Source of the DNA: JBICHM01 sp043101835
GTDB lineage: Bacteria > Planctomycetota > Phycisphaerae > Phycisphaerales > UBA1924
Length of the DNA stretch: 20,599 nt
Reading direction: 5' to 3'
Assembly: GCA_043101835.1 (NCBI GenBank)
Contig: JBICHM010000310.1
Location: 1-20,599, forward strand
Positions within the stretch are counted from its first letter, which is position 1. Every line of letters starts with the position of its first letter. Of the stretch, positions 6,745 to 13,752 are shown piece by piece. The notes beneath the pieces are model-generated. The model saw nothing but the letters and a program-made list of their open reading frames with translations. It did no database searches and was not told the origin of the DNA. Position numbers and translations under genes: made by a program.

Positions 6745-6772
6745 CCACCCGGCCCGCGTGCTCCGAACGCGG
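6745..6772 (+). repeat. Intergenic palindromic repeat, copy 2
   Basis: CCACCCGGCCCGCGT at 6745-6759 is identical to 5366-5380. The 6-bp stem CCGCGT/ACGCGG is conserved (6754-6759 with 6767-6772), and the spacer differs by a base change and a 1-nt length difference. Confidence 0.6.
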
Positions 6773-6785
6773 CGCAGACCGCCTC

Positions 6786-6791
6786 TACACT
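6786..6791 (+). promoter_or_regulatory. -10-like box TACACT, leaderless geometry for the flavin-reductase-like gene
   Basis: TACACT is followed by exactly 6 nt (CCGCCC) and then the ATG at 6798. The same CCGCCC-ATG arrangement follows TATCAT before the TolQ-like gene at 16434. No Shine-Dalgarno is present. Confidence 0.5.
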
Positions 6792-6797
6792 CCGCCC

Positions 6798-7472
6798 ATG
6801 GAACTCGACCCCGCCTCCCTCGACCTCGGCCTGAAGTACAAGCTGCTCGTCGGCGCCGTCGTGCCGCGCCCGATCGCGTTCGTCTCCACCGTCTCGCCCG
6901 ACGGCGTGCCGAACCTCGCGCCCTTCTCCTTCTTCGCCGGCGTCTCGGCGAACCCGTGGCGCCTGCTCTTCTGCCCCGCCAACAACAGCGACGGCTCGGA
7001 GAAGGACACGCTGCGCAACTGCGCTCCCGCGCCCGTGGGAACCGGCGAGTGCTGCATCAGCATCGTGAGCGAGGCCATCGCGCGCCGGATGGCGATCACG
7101 GCCGCGGGCGTGCCCTTCGGCGATTCGGAGTTCGACCTGAGCGCCCTCACGCCCGCGCCCTCGAAGGTCGTCAGGCCCGCGCGCGTCACTGAGAGCCCGA
7201 TCACTTTCGAGTGCCGCGTGCACGAGATCATGCGCCTCGCCCCCGGCGCGCCGGCGGGCGGGAATGTCGTGCTCGCCGAGCCCGTGTGGGTGCACGCGCA
7301 CGACGGCCTCATTGACGAGCGGATGCGCATCGACCCCGACGCCCTGCGCGCCGTCGGGCGCATGGCCGGCCTCGGCTACTGCACGACGCGCCAGCAGTTC
7401 GACCTGTCCTGGGGACACGACGCGGTCACCGAGCCGGAGATCGATTTCGAGGCGCGGTTCGGGGCGCGCTAG
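6798..7472 (+). CDS. Flavin reductase-like FMN-binding protein (flavoredoxin family)
   Basis: 224-aa split-barrel FMN-binding protein of the flavin reductase/DIM6-NTAB family. The hallmark N-terminal strand region is VVPRPIAFVSTVSPDG at 21-36, followed by NLAPFSFFAGVSANPW at 39-54, and GNVVLAEPVWVH at 155-166 provides a later barrel strand. Members reduce flavin with NAD(P)H, or act as flavoredoxins or FMN carriers; the electron donor and acceptor cannot be read from the sequence. It opens with no Shine-Dalgarno and with a -10-like box 6 nt before the ATG. It is convergent with purF: the self-complementary CTAG at 7469-7472 holds both stop codons, so the two coding regions overlap by 4 bp. 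Confidence 0.88.
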   Translation: MELDPASLDLGLKYKLLVGAVVPRPIAFVSTVSPDGVPNLAPFSFFAGVSANPWRLLFCPANNSDGSEKDTLRNCAPAPVGTGECCISIVSEAIARRMAITAAGVPFGDSEFDLSALTPAPSKVVRPARVTESPITFECRVHEIMRLAPGAPAGGNVVLAEPVWVHAHDGLIDERMRIDPDALRAVGRMAGLGYCTTRQQFDLSWGHDAVTEPEIDFEARFGAR

Positions 7473-9013
7473 CCGAACATCTTCAGCTGCCGGCGCTCGA
7501 GGATCCCGCGCGGCGCCGGCTGCTCTACATCCAGTCGATAGTCGCCCGAATAGCACGCCGTACAGAAGTGCTCCGCAGGGAACTTCGCCGACGCCGAGCA
7601 CGCCAGCATGCCCTCGATCGAGAGGAAGTTGAGGCTGTCTACGCCCAGGAACTTCCGGATCTCCTCGACGCTGCGTTCGTGGGCGATCAGCTGATCGCGC
7701 GTCGCGAAATCCACGCCGAAGTAGCAGGGGTGCTTGATGGGCGGGCACGAGATCCGCAGGTGGATCTCCTTCGCGCCCGCGGCCCGCAGCTGATCCATCT
7801 TCGCGCGCGTCGTCGTGCCGCGGACGATGGAGTCGTCCACCACGATCAGGCGCTTCTCGCGGACGATCTCGCCGACGATGTTCAGCTTCAGGCGCACCGC
7901 CATCGTGCGCTCATCCTGCGTCGGCTTGATGAAGGTGCGTCCGACGTAGCGGTTCGGGACGATGCCCTCGCGATAGGGGATGCCGCTGGCGCGCGAGTAG
8001 CCGGTCGCCGCGGAGCGCCCGCTGTCGGGCATGGGCATCACGTAGTCGGCCTCGACGGGCGCTTCCTCGGCGAGCGTCTCGCCGAGCGCCTCGCGCACCA
8101 GTTGCACCGTGCGCCCGAAGAGGTGGCTCGCCGGGCTGGCGAAGTACACGTGCTCGAAGACGCAGTGGGCGCGCCGCTCGGCGGGCTCGGCGAACTGGCG
8201 GCTCTCGACGCCCCGGTCGCTGAGCGTCACGATCTCGCCGGGCTTCACGTCGCGGATCGTCGTCGCGCCGATGGCGTCGAGGGCGACGGTCTCGCTGGCG
8301 ACCACCGGGTGGCCGCCGGGCATCTCGCCGAGCACGAGCGGGCGCCACCCCCACGGGTCGCGCGCCGCCTCGATGCGGTCGGGGAAGAGGAAGACCATGC
8401 TGAATGCGCCCTGCAGGCGACGCAGCGTGGCCGCGAGCGGGTCGGGGCTCGACTGCTGCTCCGGCGAGGCCAGCAGGTGCACGACGACCTCGGTATCGCT
8501 CGTCGAGTGGAAGATGTGGCCCTTCTGCTCGTAGAGGTCGCGCAGCAGGGCGCCGTTGATGAGGTTCCCGTTGTGCGCGACGGCCACCTCGCCCCCGATG
8601 TAGTTCTCGACGATCGGCTGCGCGTTGCACGACAGGCTGGCGCCGGTGGTCGAGTAGCGGCAGTGGCCGATCGCGCCGCGGATCGGGGAGGGCGATCGCG
8701 CCCCGTTCCGCCGATCGGGCCGAGCCTCGAGGTCCCACAGCGTGCGTTCCGTGAAGACCTCGGCGACGAGACCCATCCCCGTGTGGCCGAGCAGGTGGTC
8801 GCCGTCGGTCACGGCCATGCCGGCCGATTCCTGCCCCCGGTGCTGCTGGGCGTAGAGCCCCCAGTAGGTCAGCCGGACCGCGCCGGGATCGCCCCAGAGG
8901 GCGAAGACGGCGCACTTTTCCTTCTTCTCGCTGTCGGCGGCGAGGGAATCGGCGCCGGGGGCGGCGTCAAGGACCGGCAGCGGGATGGAGCGCGCTGGGG
9001 CGGGGTTCGGCAC
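7469..9013 (-). CDS. purF: Amidophosphoribosyltransferase (glutamine PRPP amidotransferase)
   Basis: First committed step of purine synthesis: PRPP + Gln to phosphoribosylamine. From the chosen GTG 9013 the protein has 514 aa. The Ntn glutaminase nucleophile is C34 in KKEKCAVFALWG, exposed after removal of a 33-residue propeptide. The PRPP loop is RLIVVDDSIVRGTT at 388-401. All four 4Fe-4S cysteines of the B. subtilis-type enzyme are present (AHC at 284, HPC at 430, CTAC at 484 and 487). The start is unclear: GTG 9055 would give a 47-residue propeptide and GTG 9226 a 104-residue, Arg/Pro-rich one that looks noncoding. I favour 9013 because a TATCAT box at 9063-9058 would start transcription inside the GTG 9055 region. 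The propeptide is long compared with the 11 residues of B. subtilis. purL is not adjacent. Confidence 0.95.
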   Translation of the reverse strand: MPNPAPARSIPLPVLDAAPGADSLAADSEKKEKCAVFALWGDPGAVRLTYWGLYAQQHRGQESAGMAVTDGDHLLGHTGMGLVAEVFTERTLWDLEARPDRRNGARSPSPIRGAIGHCRYSTTGASLSCNAQPIVENYIGGEVAVAHNGNLINGALLRDLYEQKGHIFHSTSDTEVVVHLLASPEQQSSPDPLAATLRRLQGAFSMVFLFPDRIEAARDPWGWRPLVLGEMPGGHPVVASETVALDAIGATTIRDVKPGEIVTLSDRGVESRQFAEPAERRAHCVFEHVYFASPASHLFGRTVQLVREALGETLAEEAPVEADYVMPMPDSGRSAATGYSRASGIPYREGIVPNRYVGRTFIKPTQDERTMAVRLKLNIVGEIVREKRLIVVDDSIVRGTTTRAKMDQLRAAGAKEIHLRISCPPIKHPCYFGVDFATRDQLIAHERSVEEIRKFLGVDSLNFLSIEGMLACSASAKFPAEHFCTACYSGDYRLDVEQPAPRGILERRQLKMFG

Positions 9014-9057
9014 GGCGGGTGGGTCGCGAGGGGGGTGTTCGGCCGGGCGGAGCACGC

Positions 9058-9063
9058 ATGATA
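9058..9063 (-). promoter_or_regulatory. -10-like box TATCAT upstream of purF
   Basis: TATCAT on the minus strand is identical to the box before the TolQ-like gene (16446-16441). Predicted +1 is near 9051, giving a leader of about 38 nt to GTG 9013. No clear -35 is seen. Confidence 0.4.
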
Positions 9064-9147
9064 GGGGGCCTCGCCCGCGCTGCGCGAGCGAATCGGCCCA
9101 CTCGATCGCCTTGACGAATCGGGCCTGATCGCCTCCAATACGCGGCT

Positions 9148-9290
9148 CCCGCCTCTTCGGCGGGGATCGACCGGATCGTTCGGGCGGCGTCGCCCGGGGC
9201 CTGGGCCCGTAGTCACGGGACTCCACGCCGATTGCTCACCCCTTCCTGAGCGCCCCGTCAGAGCACCTCTGGCGCGGGACGGAGAATCGA
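9148..9290 (+). promoter_or_regulatory. Structured leader of rpsD
   Basis: Two stable hairpins precede rpsD: CCCGCC-TCTTC-GGCGGG at 9148-9164 and CGGGC-6 nt-GCCCG at 9181-9196. A GGAG at 9281-9284 lies 6 nt before the ATG. S4 represses its own or its operon's translation through leader RNA structures in both E. coli and B. subtilis, so autoregulation here is plausible. No pseudoknot could be confirmed by eye. Confidence 0.4.
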
Positions 9291-9890
9291 ATGGCTCGCT
9301 ACACCGGACCCAAGGTGAAGCTGTCCCGACGCGTCGGCGTGCCGATCGCGGACATCCCCAAGCACACCGCCAAGCGCCAGCTGACCCCGCCCGGCATGCA
9401 CGGGTATCGCGGTCGTCGTCTGCGCGACTACGGCCTGCGTCTCAACGAGAAGCAGAAGCTGCGCTACCACTACAACGTCCTCGAGCGCCAGTTCCGGCGC
9501 TACGTCGACGAGGCCAAGCGCCGCAAGGGCAATTCCGGTGAGGTGCTCCTGCAGCTGCTCGAGCAGCGCCTCGACAATGTCATCCGGCGCGCCGGCTTCG
9601 CCCGGACGATCTGGCAGGCCCGCCAGCTCGTCGCCCCCGGCCACGTCCGCGTGAACGGGCGCAAGGTCGATCGCGCGTCGTACTCGGTGCGCGTCGGCGA
9701 CGCCATCTCGCTGAAGGACAAGGTTCACACGCTGACGCGCGACAACATGGAGTCGCTGGCCGGGCACATCGTGCCGGGCTGGATCGAGGTCACCCCGGCC
9801 GAGCTCTCGGCCAAGATCGTCGCCCTGCCGACGAGCGACCAGATCCCCTTCGATGTGAACACCAACCTCATCGTCGAGTTCTACCGGTGA
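9291..9890 (+). CDS. rpsD: 30S ribosomal protein S4
   Basis: 199-aa primary 16S rRNA-binding protein that nucleates 30S assembly. It starts MARYTGPKVKLSRRVGV and lacks the N-terminal zinc-binding cysteines of the C+ type, so this is a C-minus S4. Conserved parts include TPPGMHGYRGRRLRDYGLRL at 32-51, NVLERQFRRY at 62-71, and the S4 RNA-binding domain near 92-155 (RLDNVIRRAGFA, RQLVAPGHVRVNGRKVD). It ends NTNLIVEFYR as in the family. The start has GGAG 6 nt upstream. It stands alone, away from the alpha operon (rpsM-rpsK-rpoA), and is divergent from purF. A stem-loop with a short T-run follows the stop. Confidence 0.97.
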   Translation: MARYTGPKVKLSRRVGVPIADIPKHTAKRQLTPPGMHGYRGRRLRDYGLRLNEKQKLRYHYNVLERQFRRYVDEAKRRKGNSGEVLLQLLEQRLDNVIRRAGFARTIWQARQLVAPGHVRVNGRKVDRASYSVRVGDAISLKDKVHTLTRDNMESLAGHIVPGWIEVTPAELSAKIVALPTSDQIPFDVNTNLIVEFYR

Positions 9891-9921
9891 TCCTCCGGGG
9901 TCGCTGATCCGTTCGCACGCT

Positions 9922-9956
9922 CGCGGCCGGTCGGTTCACACCGGTCGGCCGCGTTT
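9922..9956 (+). terminator. Possible terminator after rpsD
   Basis: CGCGGCCG (9922-9929) pairs with CGGCCGCG (9946-9953); an inner GGT/ACC stem with a TCAC loop sits inside, and only TTT follows. The short T-run suggests incomplete termination. No TA dinucleotide occurs between the rpsD stop and the next gene, so that gene may depend on read-through. Confidence 0.5.
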
Positions 9957-10033
9957 GCATCCCGAGAGCACCTGTCCCGCGACGCGTCGCGCCGAGTGGC
10001 GCACCGCGCCGCGGGTCGTCGGCGCAGATCACC

Positions 10034-11992
10034 ATGCTGAAGTTCCTTCGCAAGTACAACGTCTGGATCCTCGCGATCGGCGGCACGCTGCTGATGATCG
10101 CCTTCGTCGCGCCGCAGGCCATCAACCAGCTCTTCGGCGCGGGGAGCCCGGGCACGCAGGTGGTCGCCACCTACGCCGGCGGCTCGGTGACGCTCCGTGA
10201 GCGTCAGGAGGCGGCGCGAGAGCTTCAGATCATGGAGCAGCTCGGCCTCGGCGCCCTCGGGCTCGTCCGCTCGGCGCGCGACGAATCCGACGACGCCGTG
10301 CACTGGATCCTCCTCAACCGCCTTGCCGACCGCGCCGAACTCATCGGCGGCCCCGAGGACGGACGCTCCTTCCTCGAGTACGCCGCCCGCCAGGTCGCCA
10401 GCGCCCAGGCCAGCCAGTACGCCGAGTTCGGCACCGAGGAGTACCGCAACTTCGAAGACCTCCTCGTGCAGTACGTCTCGCAGACGATGGAGGGCGCGCG
10501 CGAAGCGCTGCTCGCCGAGGGCGTCATGGCGCCCGAGCAGATGAACCTGCTGCTGGCGCGCGCCCGCGGCGTCTACCGCATGTACGAGACCTATTTCGAA
10601 GCCGCGAAACTCAGCGATCTCGAGGCCGTCGAGGCGGCGCGCGAGGCGCTCGACCAGGTCGGCGTGAACTACCTGATCATCCGCTCCACGCGCGTCGTTC
10701 CCCGCGCCCCGCGCCCGACGCCCGAGCAGTTCGAGGAGTTCTTCGAGAAGTACAAGGCCGTTGACCGGGGCGAGCCGCCCCACGGTTTCGGCTACCTCCT
10801 ACGCCCGGGCGTGAAGCTCGAGTGGATGCACATCCCCCGCGCGCCGATCGCCCGTGAAGTTGCGGTCGATCCGGTCGAGGCCAACGCGTACTGGCGCCAG
10901 AATCGGGGCCAGTACCCCGGCGAGTGGGCCGAGGCGCAGCGCGACGTCATCGAAGATCTGCGCGATCGCGAGATCGACGGCATCCTCGACGAGATCAACC
11001 GCGTCGTCGCCTCGGAGGTCCGCCGGGCCGAGAGCCCGCTGCCGCTCGCCGACGGCGTGCGCCAGCTGCCCGAGGACTGGGCGCTCACGCGCCCGAGCCT
11101 CCGCGCCATCGCGCTCCGCGTGCAGGACGTGCTGCGGGAGCGGTACGCCATCGAGGTCGATCAGCCCAACGTCATCCCGTTCGAGGCGGGGTGGTGGACA
11201 CGCGACATGTTCTCGCGCTTCACCGGGTTCCAGGACGCCGCGGTGCAGGTCGGCCCGGAGCGCATCGGCACCGAGGACATCGTCTTCGGCGTGCGCGAGC
11301 TGACCCCCGGCAGCGCGTCAACCTTCCAGGCCGGCCTCGTCTACGGCCCGGCGATCGAACCGGAGTCCGGCGACATCTACTTCTTCCGCGTCACCGACAT
11401 CCGGCCCGAGCAGGCGCCCGAGAGCATGGATGTCGACAACGTGCGCAGCCTCGTCGGGCAGGACATCCAGCGATGGAACGCCTACGAGATGCTGCTCGGC
11501 GAGATGGACCAGATGCGCGAGATGGCGAGCGAGGGCGGCCTCGAGGCGATCTCGCAGACCTACGCATTCGAGATCGAGAAGGAGTACGCCGTCAGCCGCA
11601 CCGGCATCAATCCGGCGGCCGACTTCGATCTCGATCAGGACTTCGTGCGCGACGCGATCCTCGATCACGCCGAGCAGCTGAACCCGAAGCAGCTCGCGAT
11701 CCAGCAGCCGATCGAGAACCGCCTCGTGATCGTCCCGCTGCCCTACGCCCTGGCGATCGCGGTGGTCGAGATCATCGACCAGCGCCCGCTCTCGCAGGAG
11801 CTCTTCCGCCAGCGCGAGCCGCGCGCCGCCGCCGAGGCGCAGGCGCGCCTCATCGCCGAAACGCCCGGCGACTGGCCGTACTCCTTCGCCGAACTCTCCC
11901 GCACGATGAACCTCGAGTGGCGGCGCGGCGAGGGGCCGGATCGCGACGAGCCCGCCGGCGACGAGGCGCCGGCGCAGGCGAACGCCGGCTGA
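10034..11992 (+). CDS. Membrane-anchored SurA/PpiD-like periplasmic protein
   Basis: 652 aa. A single N-terminal anchor (KYNVWILAIGGTLLMIAFVAPQAI, residues 8-31) is followed by a long, charged, mostly helical periplasmic region. The layout (short cytoplasmic MLKFLRK, one TM helix, VVATYAGGSVTLRE, then helical SurA_N-like sequence) resembles PpiD/SurA chaperone foldases. TPEQFEEFFEKYKAVDRGEPPHGFGYLLRPGVKLEWMHIP (about 228-267) is the place where a parvulin domain would start, but I do not see the conserved parvulin pattern, so isomerase activity is doubtful. A second region (about 365-475) ends in IYFFRVTDIRPEQAP, also parvulin-like in pattern. The C-terminus is acidic and Ala-rich. No good ribosome binding site precedes ATG 10034 and no promoter is visible after rpsD. 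A role in envelope protein folding is inference. Confidence 0.7.
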   Translation: MLKFLRKYNVWILAIGGTLLMIAFVAPQAINQLFGAGSPGTQVVATYAGGSVTLRERQEAARELQIMEQLGLGALGLVRSARDESDDAVHWILLNRLADRAELIGGPEDGRSFLEYAARQVASAQASQYAEFGTEEYRNFEDLLVQYVSQTMEGAREALLAEGVMAPEQMNLLLARARGVYRMYETYFEAAKLSDLEAVEAAREALDQVGVNYLIIRSTRVVPRAPRPTPEQFEEFFEKYKAVDRGEPPHGFGYLLRPGVKLEWMHIPRAPIAREVAVDPVEANAYWRQNRGQYPGEWAEAQRDVIEDLRDREIDGILDEINRVVASEVRRAESPLPLADGVRQLPEDWALTRPSLRAIALRVQDVLRERYAIEVDQPNVIPFEAGWWTRDMFSRFTGFQDAAVQVGPERIGTEDIVFGVRELTPGSASTFQAGLVYGPAIEPESGDIYFFRVTDIRPEQAPESMDVDNVRSLVGQDIQRWNAYEMLLGEMDQMREMASEGGLEAISQTYAFEIEKEYAVSRTGINPAADFDLDQDFVRDAILDHAEQLNPKQLAIQQPIENRLVIVPLPYALAIAVVEIIDQRPLSQELFRQREPRAAAEAQARLIAETPGDWPYSFAELSRTMNLEWRRGEGPDRDEPAGDEAPAQANAG

Positions 11993-11995
11993 TCG

Positions 11996-12316
11996 TCAGT
12001 CGCGACCGAGCCCGCGCAGGTCCGTCGCCAGTTCGGCGCGCACGCGCTCGTCGAGGCCGGGCAGGCGACGCCGGAGCGACGCCGCGTCGAAGGTCGCCGG
12101 CAGCGGGGCATCGGGGCTGAGTTGCAGCGCCGCGCGGACCAGCACCTCCGCCGCGACCGAGGGAGGCGTCTTCCCGCGCGTCCAGTGCTCGTAGTCCGAC
12201 CAGTCGATCCGAACACGCAGCGTCCGGGCGCCGGGAGCATCCGCATCGACCTCCACATCGAACCACCATCCGCGCTCGGCCTCGGTTTCGGTCGCGATGC
12301 GGACGCTCGGCGGCAC
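11996..12316 (-). CDS. Hypothetical protein, 106 aa
   Basis: Not recognised. The start is GTG 12316 with GGGAG 8 nt upstream; upstream in-frame codons read as low-complexity Arg/Pro sequence. The N-terminal half looks like a short beta domain (VRIATETEAERGWWFDVEVDADAPGARTLRVRIDW), followed by SDYEHWTRGKTPPSVAAEVLVRAAL and a helical C-terminus ending LRGLGRD. The pattern W-x-DY-x-x-W-x-x-G-x-x-PP is distinctive and could be a family signature. There is no signal peptide, TM segment or cysteine motif. Its stop is 3 nt from that of the SurA/PpiD-like gene (convergent), and it is divergent from the MacB-like permease with overlapping -10-like boxes. Confidence 0.65.
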   Translation of the reverse strand: MPPSVRIATETEAERGWWFDVEVDADAPGARTLRVRIDWSDYEHWTRGKTPPSVAAEVLVRAALQLSPDAPLPATFDAASLRRRLPGLDERVRAELATDLRGLGRD

Positions 12317-12371
12317 GGCGCGGCTCCCAGCCGGTAGAAGAGGCTCCGGCGCCCTCGTGACGCCACCCGGC

Positions 12372-12381
12372 AGTCTATCCT
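12372..12381. promoter_or_regulatory. Overlapping divergent -10-like boxes
   Basis: AGTCTATCCT contains TATCCT on the plus strand (12376-12381, for the permease) and TAGACT on the minus strand (12377-12372, for the 106-aa hypothetical). The two promoters would compete for polymerase if both are used. Confidence 0.4.
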
Positions 12382-12432
12382 CCCGCGGCGCGCTCCCCGG
12401 CGTCGCCACACTCGCGGAGATCGCCCCACCCC

Positions 12433-13752
12433 ATGTTCCTGCTCGAGATCGTCAAGCTCGGCCTCGCGAATCTGCGCCTGCACCTGCTCCGCTCGGCGCT
12501 GACGGCGCTGGGCATCATCCTCGGCGTCGCGGCGGTCATCACGATGGTCTCCATCGGCGAGGGCTCGAAGCAGGAAGCGCTCGCGCAGATCGAGCGTCTC
12601 GGCGCCCGCAACATCATCGTCCGCAGCGAGAAACCCGCCGAGAGCAACCAGAGCGGGCAGACCTCCTTCGTCAATCGCTACGGCCTCAGCCGCGAGACCC
12701 TCCGCGTCGTCGAGGCCAACTTCCCCGGCGTCGATGCGATCGTCCCCCTGAAAGCGGTCGGCAGCCAGGTGCTGCGAGGCGACCTTCGCCGCACGAGCCA
12801 GGCCTTCGGCGTGACGCCCGAACTGCTCGAGGTCGCCGGCCTGCGCGTTGATCGCGGGCGGTACCTCACCGAGGCCGATCTCGAGAACGACGCGATGGTC
12901 GCCGTCCTCGGGCGCGAGATCGCCCGCATCCTCTTTCCCTACGAGGATCCGCTGCACAACACATTCCGCATTGACGACAAGGTCGTCGAGGTCGTCGGCC
13001 TCCTCGAGCCGGTGGGCCTTTCCGGCGGCGCCGGCGCGGCGCTCGTCGGTCGCGACATGAACTTCGACGTGCACCTGCCCTTCACGACCGCCAGCACCGT
13101 CTTCGGCGATGTCGTCATCCGGCGCGAGAGCGGGTCGTTCTCCGGCTCGGAGGTGCAGGTCGGCGAGATCTATCTGGAGTCGGCCTCGCGCGACACGGTG
13201 ACGCTCGACGCCGCGCGCCTACGCCGCATCCTCGAGGTGCGCCACCCCGGCATGGCCGACGTCACCATGATCGTGCCCTACGAACTGCTCGAGAACGCCC
13301 GGCGCAGCGCGATGACCTGGAACCTCGTCCTCGGCGCCGTCGCGGGCATCTCGCTGCTCGTCGGCGGCATCGGCATCATGAACATCATGCTCGCGAGCGT
13401 CACCGAGCGCACGCGCGAGATCGGCATCCGGCGCGCCCTCGGCGCCACGCGAAAGCACATCGTCTGGCAGGTCCTCGTCGAGACGGGCGTCCTCAGCTCG
13501 CTTGGCGGCGTGCTCGGGATCGCGCTCGGCGTCGGGCTGAGCGTCGGCGTCGGGCTGCTCGTGCCGCTGCTGCCCACGCTGCCGGTCATCGGCAAGATCT
13601 TCCCCGGCAGCGTTGATCTCCCGACACAGATCACCGGGTGGTCGATCATCGTCTCCTTCGCCGTCGCCGCGGCGACGGGGCTGATCTTCGGCATCTACCC
13701 GGCGATGGTCGCCGCCCGGCAGGACCCGATCGTGGCGCTGCGTCATGACTGA
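12433..13752 (+). CDS. MacB/FtsX-type ABC transporter permease
   Basis: 439-aa inner-membrane permease of the MacB superfamily. The topology is classic: TM1 at about 20-42 (SALTALGIILGVAAVITMVSIG), a large periplasmic MacB core domain at about 43-290, then TM2 at 295-319 (GGIGIMNIMLASVTERTREIGIRRALGA is the family signature), TM3 around 346-380 and TM4 around 400-424, ending DPIVALRHD. Members couple to a separate or fused ATPase and move lipoproteins, peptides or drugs, or act as mechanotransmitters. No ATPase or MacA-like adaptor is visible in the window and the protein has no fused one, so the partner is encoded elsewhere. Weak GGAG at 12417-12420. The last 8 bp overlap the start of the rRNA methyltransferase gene. 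Confidence 0.9.
   Translation: MFLLEIVKLGLANLRLHLLRSALTALGIILGVAAVITMVSIGEGSKQEALAQIERLGARNIIVRSEKPAESNQSGQTSFVNRYGLSRETLRVVEANFPGVDAIVPLKAVGSQVLRGDLRRTSQAFGVTPELLEVAGLRVDRGRYLTEADLENDAMVAVLGREIARILFPYEDPLHNTFRIDDKVVEVVGLLEPVGLSGGAGAALVGRDMNFDVHLPFTTASTVFGDVVIRRESGSFSGSEVQVGEIYLESASRDTVTLDAARLRRILEVRHPGMADVTMIVPYELLENARRSAMTWNLVLGAVAGISLLVGGIGIMNIMLASVTERTREIGIRRALGATRKHIVWQVLVETGVLSSLGGVLGIALGVGLSVGVGLLVPLLPTLPVIGKIFPGSVDLPTQITGWSIIVSFAVAAATGLIFGIYPAMVAARQDPIVALRHD

Noticed and set aside
7568..9061. A 497-codon open frame on the plus strand, antisense to purF
   Set aside because: Low-complexity Arg/Ala/Asp/Val-rich translation with no motif. purF on the minus strand explains the region fully.
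9111..9141. TTGACG with a loose AATAC box as a promoter for rpsD
   Set aside because: The spacer is about 19 nt and the -10 match is poor. It is too weak to list as a feature.
9014..9226. PurF N-terminal extension starting at GTG 9226
   Set aside because: The extra sequence is Arg/Pro-rich, has no family similarity and overlaps the divergent rpsD leader.
11743..13074. A 443-codon open frame on the minus strand, spanning the ends of three real genes
   Set aside because: It crosses the SurA/PpiD-like gene end, the 106-aa hypothetical and the permease start in a different frame, with compositional bias only.
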